NCBI GenBank assembly: GCA_030671005.1
Contig: DAOVAN010000063.1
Span: forward strand, 1 to 8,998
Source of the DNA: Caldifarciminota bacterium
GTDB lineage: Bacteria > Hydrothermota > Tepidihabitantia > SM23-42
DNA length: 8,998 nt
Direction: 5' to 3'
Positions 1-4,748 of this stretch are shown in pieces. Position 1 is the stretch's first letter, and every line of letters starts with the position of its first letter. The notes beneath the pieces were generated by a model. The model was given only the letters and a program-made list of their open reading frames with translations. It ran no database searches and had not been told where the DNA came from. The translations under genes were made by a program, and so were the position numbers.

Positions 1-2
1 TG

Positions 3-59
3 AGCAGCATTGCCTCGGTAAGGGATGTTGGCTGGCAGAAAGCGTACGCGCTAAGATAA
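3..59 (+). CDS. Possible 3' end of an upstream gene (partial, unidentified)
   Basis: Reading from base 3 gives 18 codons, ending ...VRDVGWQKAYALR, then TAA at 57-59. The first 55 bases are visibly more G+C-rich than the A+T-rich stretch that follows, as expected when a gene ends and a regulatory region begins. The frame starting at base 2 is also open (to TAG at 65-67), so the frame is not certain. The product cannot be recognised from so short a tail. Confidence 0.3.
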   Translation, partial: SSIASVRDVGWQKAYALR

Positions 60-199
60 ATACATAGCCACTTTACACTAAAGGAGCGATCAGCGGGTAA
101 GAAAAAGGTTATTATTTAGATAAGTCTCGGAAAACCATATATTTGGTAGTGAAGTAACTCGAGGGTCATTCGTTGACTTTTCTACAATAACAGCCGAAA

Positions 200-218
200 G
201 TGTGCCACAATGGCACAC
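200..218. promoter_or_regulatory. Distal palindromic upstream activator site (candidate enhancer)
   Basis: Perfect inverted repeat GTGTGCCA-CAA-TGGCACAC: 8-base arms and a 3-base spacer, centred at 209. It shares its core GTGCCA-N3-TGGCAC with a second palindrome centred at 279. Relative to the start site predicted from the sigma-54 promoter at 352-367 (about 378), the centre is near -169, within the range used by sigma-54 activator (bEBP) sites. The identity of the binding protein is inference; no activator gene is in the window. Confidence 0.65.
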
Positions 219-271
219 CACATATTCACCAGATATCCACATTACTTATCCTCCAAGATACCCCCAAAATC

Positions 272-286
272 GTGCCACTTTGGCAC
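272..286. promoter_or_regulatory. Proximal palindromic upstream activator site (candidate enhancer)
   Basis: Inverted repeat GTGCCA-CTT-TGGCAC: 6-base arms and a 3-base spacer, centred at 279. The half-site and spacer length match the copy at 200-218, and the right flank (ACA) is shared too. The two centres are 70 bases apart. Its position is near -99 relative to the predicted start site. Two copies of one dyad upstream of a -24/-12 promoter is the usual layout for binding of an NtrC-family activator. Confidence 0.65.
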
Positions 287-351
287 ACATAAGAGACTTA
301 AACTTCACCAATATTCCTTAAGATATATCGGTATTTCATAACAAACACCCC

Positions 352-367
352 TGGCACGGTTCTTGCT
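352..367 (+). promoter_or_regulatory. Sigma-54 (RpoN) -24/-12 promoter
   Basis: TGGCACGGTTCTTGCT matches the RpoN consensus TGGCACR-N4-TTGCW at every defined position. The invariant GG (353-354) and GC (365-366) have the required spacing. This predicts transcription from about base 378, just before the GGTGGAG ribosome binding site (377-383) and the ATG at 390. The leader would be only about 12 bases. Transcription should require an ATP-dependent activator, consistent with the palindromes at 200-218 and 272-286. Confidence 0.85.
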
Positions 368-389
368 ATTTAAGAGGGTGGAGAATCAA

Positions 390-1829
390 ATGATATTACT
401 TCTAGCCGCCATAATCCTTCAACTGACCGCAGCCATCCTGGCTTTTAGGCATATCGGGAAGAGACCAGCGATTGGATGGCTCTTCGTTGCTATTCCCCTA
501 TTAGCTATAGGTATGGTTAAGGGGCTAGAATTAGCCGGATTTCCTTTAGGAATACAGCCGGAGATCTTGGGCCTTGTCGTTGGCGCATCTATGTTCATAG
601 GCCTGATTTTCGTTTCCCGAATTTTCCGGGCATATAATCAGAATCTTACCCTTCTAAAATCAATTCAGGATATCGACCGCATCATGCTCACGAGCATAAG
701 CTACAATGGTGTCATCAATGCAATAATCGACAAGTTGAATCAGACCCTTCACCCCGATGCTGTCGGTATATATACATATGACAAAGAAGGACGTAAGCTC
801 AACGTACTCAAAGCGCATAACCTGAGTGATGAGTTTCAGAAGAAAGTGACCGGCGACGGCAATGATTTCATAAAATCGGTAATTGATAACCGCAGAACAT
901 TAATCATCGACAAATTTTCCGACGACGAAGATGCCGGTTTCCTTCCTTTATTAAGAAAAGAAGGGTACAGTGGATATCTGGGTACACCGATCGTGTCCAA
1001 GGGCGGCGCACCGATTGGTGCGATGGCCTTGTATCAAAGAAAGCCCAAGAAATATACAGAGTATGATATCGATTTCGTTAAGACAATAAGCAGCCAGGTT
1101 GCGATCGCTCTAGACCGCGAGCAGTTTATCGACCGCATCCATGAGATGAATTTCGAGTCGGTCTATTCACTCGTCCAGGCAATAGAAATGCGTGACCCCT
1201 ATACGCGAGGCCATTCGCTCCAAGTTGCGAAACTTGCCTCCTCAATTGCCGAGGCAATAGGGTTCACGGGCAAGGATTTAGAATTAGTCAAATTTGCTGG
1301 CCTGCTCCATGATGTTGGCAAGATCGCAGTGCCAGAGAGCATACTTCAGAAACCAAGCTTTTTAACAAATGATGAGTGGAAAATTATCCAGCTGCATCCA
1401 AAGCAGAGTGTGATGATTATTGATCCAATAAAAGGTCTCCGCCAAATCCGGGACTGGGTGTTATACCACCATGAGCGCTGGGATGGCCGAGGTTATCCCA
1501 AGAACATCAAGGGCGACAGAATTCCCGTCCAGTCCCGGATACTCTCAGTCTGTGACACGTACTCCGCCATGACCGAAGACCGTCCGTACCGGAAGAGCCT
1601 CAGCGATGAAGAAGCACGCAATGAAATAAGAAAAGTTGCCGGCAGCCAGCTCGACCCGACGGTATCGAGTATTTTCCTTGACCTCGGCGTCAACGGGCGT
1701 AACGGTAATTTCATCAAGACATTCAGCAGGGATACACTACTTGGAGATATGGACTCGGATTCGAATAATGGTAACAAACAAAATTTCAGCCAAGGTTTTC
1801 TACGTTTATTGCAGCATAGTACACAATGA
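390..1829 (+). CDS. Membrane-anchored GAF-HD-GYP cyclic di-GMP phosphodiesterase
   Basis: 479 residues. Three hydrophobic segments at about 2-18, 27-47 and 55-76 suggest membrane anchoring. A GAF-type sensor domain (about 95-245) follows, then an HD-GYP domain (about 250-435). The family hydrolyses c-di-GMP (to pGpG or GMP). The metal and signature residues look intact: H275, H307-D308 with K311, H336, H360-H361, D365, G368-Y369-P370 (HHERWDGRGYP) and D389. About 30 polar residues trail the domain. I chose ATG 390 because it follows GGTGGAG by six bases. The longer frame from TTG 363 begins inside the -12 promoter element and would lie upstream of the predicted transcript. The gene is alone behind a sigma-54 promoter, so it is probably induced by an unknown activator. 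The ligand of the GAF domain cannot be told. Confidence 0.92.
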   Translation: MILLLAAIILQLTAAILAFRHIGKRPAIGWLFVAIPLLAIGMVKGLELAGFPLGIQPEILGLVVGASMFIGLIFVSRIFRAYNQNLTLLKSIQDIDRIMLTSISYNGVINAIIDKLNQTLHPDAVGIYTYDKEGRKLNVLKAHNLSDEFQKKVTGDGNDFIKSVIDNRRTLIIDKFSDDEDAGFLPLLRKEGYSGYLGTPIVSKGGAPIGAMALYQRKPKKYTEYDIDFVKTISSQVAIALDREQFIDRIHEMNFESVYSLVQAIEMRDPYTRGHSLQVAKLASSIAEAIGFTGKDLELVKFAGLLHDVGKIAVPESILQKPSFLTNDEWKIIQLHPKQSVMIIDPIKGLRQIRDWVLYHHERWDGRGYPKNIKGDRIPVQSRILSVCDTYSAMTEDRPYRKSLSDEEARNEIRKVAGSQLDPTVSSIFLDLGVNGRNGNFIKTFSRDTLLGDMDSDSNNGNKQNFSQGFLRLLQHSTQ

Positions 1830-2102
1830 TTAGCAATAGAAATCAAAGAACCATCAAAAATGTTGCCGCAGGCACCAAAATTAACAGAATTGCAGGCATT
1901 CGACCTCAGGACAGGGAACGCTACGTCTTGAAATCAAAAAGAGCGCGGCTGCGTGACATCGGCATGGTGTGGGACACCAGCGTTTCATGTCTGCTGCGCG
2001 GCGGCCCGAGAATCTACACCGGACCTCTTTAGCTGATGAACAAGGAGTGAGCCTATAGGTTTGGTTTGATATGACGTTGACGTTGAAAAGAAAATGTAAA
2101 AG
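1830..2102. other. Intergenic stretch with no supportable gene
   Basis: This region separates the GAF-HD-GYP gene from the next kinase. A 68-codon plus-strand frame (1826-2032) overlaps the preceding stop as ATGA. It is rich in Arg and Lys, has no Shine-Dalgarno sequence and matches no family I recognise, so I do not call it. A perfect dyad TGGTGT-GGG-ACACCA lies at 1965-1979. No convincing promoter for the downstream kinase is visible. The sequence resembles decayed coding or regulatory DNA. Confidence 0.4.
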
Positions 2103-2140
2103 AGCCGCACCCAAAGAGGGTGGCTGTTTTGCATTTTTTT
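2103..2140 (+). terminator. Intrinsic terminator (or attenuator) just before the kinase gene
   Basis: The stem pairs AGC (2103-2105) with GCT (2123-2125) and CACCC (2108-2112) with GGGTG (2118-2122). It has a two-base bulge (2106-2107) and an AAAGA loop. Downstream are TTTT (2127-2130) and a run of seven T (2134-2140). It could end transcripts from the sigma-54 unit. It lies only 20 bases before the ATG at 2160, so unless the kinase promoter overlaps it, the kinase must be expressed by read-through or attenuation. Confidence 0.6.
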
Positions 2141-2159
2141 ATAAAATCGAGCTGAAAAT

Positions 2160-3737
2160 ATGAAAAAACAGACGCTACTCCTCTTACGGTTCGTGCTAAT
2201 CTTGGCGACCATATTATTGATGGCGTATTCCAAGAGTGGTCTGGATATCGCATCGCCTGGCTACGTCGTCGCCCTGCTTTATCTCCTTACGAACCTGACA
2301 CTATATTTCATACCAGAAACACGATTTTCCAGGCCGTTCATCACTTTTGGCGTATTCTTGGTCGACGTTGTCGCTATTTCAGTTGCCATATTCCTTACTC
2401 AAGGTATGCAGACCGATTTCTACCTTATATACTTTCTGATAATATTCATTGCCGCTGTTGGCCAGGATATACGTGGTAGTATACTGATCGCGATCGTAGC
2501 TTGTGCTTTATACGGATGGTTACTCTACAGAGCAAACCCGGGCGTGTCTATCTTTAACTCGGCCATTCTGATCAGAATACCATTCCTTTTTATAGTGGCA
2601 TTAATCAGCAGCTACTGGTCAACGGAAATGCGCCGGCAGCTAAAGAGCAAAAAGGAACTGGAGACGTTCGCGCACAAGTTAGAAGATGAGGTCACCCGGA
2701 TCACCGAAAAAGAGACCGAACTCCGCAGATACAGTGAAACAGTGATCAACAGCGTGGCAAGTGGTGTGATCGCGGTGAGGGGCGATGGCACGATCACCAC
2801 GGTCAATCCCGAGGCAGCACGTGTTATGGGTTGCAAGCAAGATAAACTAACGGGCAGCAATATAGAAGAGATTGGAGGTCTTGCTGTTTTGTGGCAAAAA
2901 ATGAAGAAATCGATAGAAGCCAACAAACCACTGGAACGTTTGCAGATTTCAATTAAGAATACCAAGAATAAGACAATACCCATTGGTTTGTCAGTATCAC
3001 CAATGACCTCGTCAAATGCCAAGTTCTCTGGTTGCGTTGGCATTCTCCGTGACCTATCCGAGGTAAAGGAATTAGAAGAGAAACTGAAGCATGCAGAACG
3101 ACTGTCCTACTTGGGCAAGATGGCGAGCTGGATTGCTCATGAGATCCGAAACCCGCTAACTGCCATCGACGGGTTTTCCCAACTGCTCGCGCACACCGAG
3201 AATAAGAAAAAGATAAAAACCTTCAGCGATGAGATCCACAAAGGCGCCAAGAGGATAAACCACATCATAGAAGATATCCTCACCTTTGCGCGTACCAAGC
3301 CCCGCGTGAAAGCGAGCGACATCGATCTACACAAACTGATGACACAGATAACAGAAACCATTCCCAATGTCAAGTTCTCCATTAAGGGTGACGAAAACCC
3401 AATCATCGTAGGCGAAGAGGAATCTCTGAAGAGTCTCTTTACCAATATCATCAACAATAGCATCGATGCCATGGACAAAAATCCCATGCTCGTCATTGAT
3501 TTCCACAAAAGAAAACAGTGGGTTGTGACAGAAATAATCGACAACGGCAAAGGAATAACCGAAGAAGATCTAAAGAAACTCTTCACGCCATTCTTCACGA
3601 CAAAGAGCCGAGGCACCGGGCTCGGTCTGGCCATTGTCAAAAAAATCGTTGATGATCACAGCGGAAAACTTGAAATTGAAAGCGAAGAAGGTAAAGGCAC
3701 AACGTGCCGTATCTACTTATTAAAAAAGGAGAAATGA
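2160..3737 (+). CDS. Six-helix membrane PAS sensor histidine kinase (NtrB/AtoS-like core)
   Basis: 525 residues. About six hydrophobic helices occupy 6-23, 33-51, 60-80, 86-101, 105-123 and 133-152, with no large extracytoplasmic loop. This suggests sensing in or near the membrane. A charged coiled coil follows (about 155-192), then a PAS domain (about 190-300). HisKA carries the phospho-accepting H327 in HEIRNPL. HATPase_c has the N box (N429, N432, N433), G1 (D461-N-G-K-G465), the F box around F475-PFF and G2 (G485-T-G-L-G489). All catalytic motifs are present. It autophosphorylates on H327 and probably passes phosphate to the receiver encoded immediately downstream, with which its stop codon overlaps. 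The start has only a weak GAG eight bases upstream, but the MKK start just before the first helix is natural. The signal is unknown. Confidence 0.92.
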   Translation: MKKQTLLLLRFVLILATILLMAYSKSGLDIASPGYVVALLYLLTNLTLYFIPETRFSRPFITFGVFLVDVVAISVAIFLTQGMQTDFYLIYFLIIFIAAVGQDIRGSILIAIVACALYGWLLYRANPGVSIFNSAILIRIPFLFIVALISSYWSTEMRRQLKSKKELETFAHKLEDEVTRITEKETELRRYSETVINSVASGVIAVRGDGTITTVNPEAARVMGCKQDKLTGSNIEEIGGLAVLWQKMKKSIEANKPLERLQISIKNTKNKTIPIGLSVSPMTSSNAKFSGCVGILRDLSEVKELEEKLKHAERLSYLGKMASWIAHEIRNPLTAIDGFSQLLAHTENKKKIKTFSDEIHKGAKRINHIIEDILTFARTKPRVKASDIDLHKLMTQITETIPNVKFSIKGDENPIIVGEEESLKSLFTNIINNSIDAMDKNPMLVIDFHKRKQWVVTEIIDNGKGITEEDLKKLFTPFFTTKSRGTGLGLAIVKKIVDDHSGKLEIESEEGKGTTCRIYLLKKEK

Positions 3738-4096
3738 TGAAAAAACGAATTCTAGTCTGCGATGACGAAGAACCAATAAGGCTCCTGCTAAATGAATCTC
3801 TGCAGGATAGCTACGAAGTGGTCGAGGCGTCGAACGGGCGCGACGCATTGAGTTTGGCGGCGAAAGAGCACTTCGATCTGATCATCATGGATATTAAGAT
3901 GCCCAACGTGCACGGTCTCGAAGCCATCGAGAGAATCCGCACACGTAACGACAGCATTCCAATAATCATCTGCTCGGCTTACCGCTCGATGGAAGACGAT
4001 ATCGTGGTGAAAACTTCGAACATTTCAGCTTTCATGACCAAGCCGATCGACATTAAGACTTTGAAGGCAAGAATATTCGAATTAATCGGTACGTGA
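3737..4096 (+). CDS. Single-domain response regulator (CheY/Spo0F-like receiver)
   Basis: 119 residues, a bare receiver domain with no output domain. The acidic pocket is D9-D10, the phospho-acceptor is D52 in MDIKMPN, the switch Ser is S80, and K102 sits in the KP motif with F99 before it. All active-site residues are intact. Two ATGs abut (3734 and 3737). AGGAG at 3727-3731 is five bases from the second and only two from the first, so 3737 is preferred. The start overlaps the stop of the membrane kinase (TGA 3735-3737), so the two are translationally coupled and almost certainly partners. With no effector domain, it must act by protein contact or as a phosphorelay intermediate. Confidence 0.92.
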   Translation: MKKRILVCDDEEPIRLLLNESLQDSYEVVEASNGRDALSLAAKEHFDLIIMDIKMPNVHGLEAIERIRTRNDSIPIIICSAYRSMEDDIVVKTSNISAFMTKPIDIKTLKARIFELIGT

Positions 4097-4195
4097 ATTC
4101 AGCGCGTCAACCGTGATTATATTCATTCATATCTTTTAAAGCCACGTTTTACATCATTAAATCCATATTATTGAACTCATCGGCAGTGAGGATCC

Positions 4196-4234
4196 TCCTT
4201 CCGAGTTCTCGGAACGAGACAATCTCAAGAAGGA
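4196..4234. repeat. Three-way-junction-like inverted repeat
   Basis: The outer stem TCCTT (4196-4200) pairs with AAGGA (4230-4234). It encloses two small hairpins: CCGAG/CTCGG (4201-4212) and GAGA-CAA-TCTC (4216-4226). All three stems are perfect. This would form a compact branched fold in RNA or single-stranded DNA, and lies 100 bases after the receiver gene. Confidence 0.45.
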
Positions 4235-4266
4235 TTTGCCTTATTCGCCCTTTTTAGCCTTCACGA

Positions 4267-4299
4267 ATTTTCCACAAATCTATGATTTGGTTGGAAAAT
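4267..4299. repeat. CAAATC-core hairpin, copy 1
   Basis: The core CAAATC-TAT-GATTTG (4275-4289) sits on an outer stem ATTTTCCA (4267-4274) pairing with TGGAAAAT (4292-4299), with a two-base bulge at 4290-4291. That gives 14 base pairs in total. The same core recurs at 4357-4373 and 4676-4690 with different outer stems. Confidence 0.6.
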
Positions 4300-4304
4300 C
4301 CTGT

Positions 4305-4334
4305 GCCCCGCTCTTTCTTAAGAAAGTGCGGGGC
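4305..4334. terminator. Strong symmetric hairpin, possible bidirectional terminator
   Basis: GCCCCGC (4305-4311) pairs with GCGGGGC (4328-4334), and CTTTCTT (4313-4319) pairs with AAGAAAG (4320-4326). The only mismatch is T-T at 4312/4327. The bases at the tip fall too close to pair, so the true loop is several bases. Only TTTG follows, so the U-tract is poor for classical termination. Position between convergent operons favours a transcript-end role. Confidence 0.45.
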
Positions 4335-4347
4335 TTTGAGCCTTCAC

Positions 4348-4384
4348 CAATTCTAACCAAATCTTTGATTTGGCAGTAGAATTG
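4348..4384. repeat. CAAATC-core hairpin, copy 2
   Basis: The core CCAAATC-TTT-GATTTGG (4357-4373) sits on an outer stem CAATTCTA (4348-4355) pairing with TAGAATTG (4377-4384). A 1x3 internal loop separates them, and there are 15 base pairs in total. The outer stem differs from copy 1 but is perfectly paired. Confidence 0.6.
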
Positions 4385-4389
4385 AGTGT

Positions 4390-4412
4390 CCGTAGCACGC
4401 CAGTGCTAACGG
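4390..4412. repeat. Short hairpin
   Basis: CCGT-AGCAC (4390-4398), loop GCCA, then GTGCT (4403-4407), a bulged A and ACGG (4409-4412): nine base pairs. It takes the place in the second 83-base unit that the GC-rich hairpin at 4305-4334 takes in the first. Confidence 0.4.
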
Positions 4413-4432
4413 GATTTGAGCCCTCTTCTGCC

Positions 4433-4452
4433 CTTTGAATTTATGTTCAAAG
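4433..4452. repeat. Short hairpin CTTTGAA/TTCAAAG
   Basis: A perfect 7-base stem (4433-4439 with 4446-4452) and a 6-base loop TTTATG. It lies within the third, decayed repeat unit. No T-tract follows, so it does not look like a terminator. Confidence 0.4.
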
Positions 4453-4515
4453 CCCGCCCTCGGAGCAAAAGCGTAGGGGCGTCGTAACCATCAGACATTT
4501 GACGTCACCTTTAGT

Positions 4516-4602
4516 GAGATTGCCGCCCCGATACGATCTGCGATCCTACGGGGCAGGCGCTTTGCTGCGTCCGCCTAAGGCGAATTCGCTCGCAATGACG
4601 CT
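4516..4602 (-). repeat. Dispersed intergenic repeat of the GTCATTGCGAGCGAA type
   Basis: Read on the minus strand, the sequence begins with GTCATTGCGAGCGAA (4599-4585) and ends with GGGGCGGCAATCT (4529-4517). The phrases GTCATTGCGAGCG and GCAATCT are hallmarks of a repeat scattered between genes in many unrelated bacterial genomes (recalled from experience, not searched). Internal palindromes are GCCCCG/CGGGGC (4525-4530 with 4549-4554), which encloses GATC-TGC-GATC, and CGCCT-A-AGGCG (4572-4582). It has no coding capacity. Confidence 0.5.
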
Positions 4603-4644
4603 GCACGCCGGAATTACCAAAATAGTTTTGAAATTCTGATTTGT

Positions 4645-4659
4645 TCCCCCTATCGGGGA
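4645..4659. repeat. Short GC hairpin TCCCC/GGGGA
   Basis: A 5-base stem (4645-4649 with 4655-4659) with loop CTATC. It directly adjoins the third CAAATC-core hairpin. Lying about 90 bases past the stop of the minus-strand operon, it could contribute to ending that transcript, but no T-rich tract follows. Confidence 0.35.
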
Positions 4660-4704
4660 TTCTCGCAAATACAATCAAATCAGAGATTTGAGTATTTGTG
4701 GAAT
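4659..4704. repeat. CAAATC-core hairpin, copy 3
   Basis: The core CAAATC-AGA-GATTTG (4676-4690) sits on a middle stem CAAATAC (4666-4672) pairing with GTATTTG (4692-4698). A basal stem ATTC (4659-4662) pairs with GAAT (4701-4704). That is 17 base pairs in three blocks. It shares the apical stem with copies 1 and 2 but has its own outer stems. It lies 45 bases beyond the stop of the minus-strand operon. Confidence 0.6.
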
Positions 4705-4748
4705 AGGATTTCGAATTTAGAATTTAGTATTTCTGCAATAGCAGGGGG

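Larger units (their letters stand above)
4256..4373 (+). repeat. Pair of direct repeats, 83-base offset
   Basis: AGCCTTCAC at 4256-4264 recurs at 4339-4347. The similarity runs on through AATT, the AAATC-T-N-T-GATTTGG core, and ends at 4290 and 4373 respectively. Both ends keep the same 83-base offset. A third, decayed start (AGCCCTCTTC) is at 4419. Each unit appears to hold one CAAATC-core hairpin followed by a second, unrelated hairpin. Confidence 0.55.
4097..4748. other. Hairpin-rich intergenic region between convergent operons
   Basis: No gene is supportable here. The first 95 bases are A+T-rich and plain. From 4196 to 4704 the DNA is an almost continuous run of inverted repeats (4196-4234, 4267-4299, 4305-4334, 4348-4384, 4390-4412, 4433-4452, 4525-4554, 4572-4582, 4645-4659 and 4659-4704). 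The last part (4705-4748) is A+T-rich and contains the common filler-like phrase GAATTTAGAATTTAG. The region separates genes transcribed towards each other, so some hairpins may stop transcription in both directions. Confidence 0.7.

Noticed and set aside
1826..2032. 68-codon plus-strand frame overlapping the GAF-HD-GYP stop as ATGA
   Set aside because: No ribosome binding site, no recognisable domain, and composition unlike the neighbours. The overlap alone is weak support, so it is mentioned only in the region entry.
2062..2078. TTGG...GACG before the membrane kinase as a second sigma-54 promoter
   Set aside because: The invariant GC of the -12 element is missing.
2077..2100. TTGACG (2077-2082) with a TAAAAG-like box as a promoter for the membrane kinase
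   Set aside because: The spacing is only about 14 bases and the -10 box is poor. The terminator at 2103-2140 would also lie just downstream.
4351..4412. Integron attC-like signals (CTAACC, GCTAACGGG) in the hairpin array
   Set aside because: No matching pair of RYYYAAC and GTTRRRY core sites frames a gene, and no integrase is present.
4196..4704. CRISPR array
   Set aside because: The repeated units are palindromic, unequal and too far apart. There are no regular identical repeats with unique spacers.
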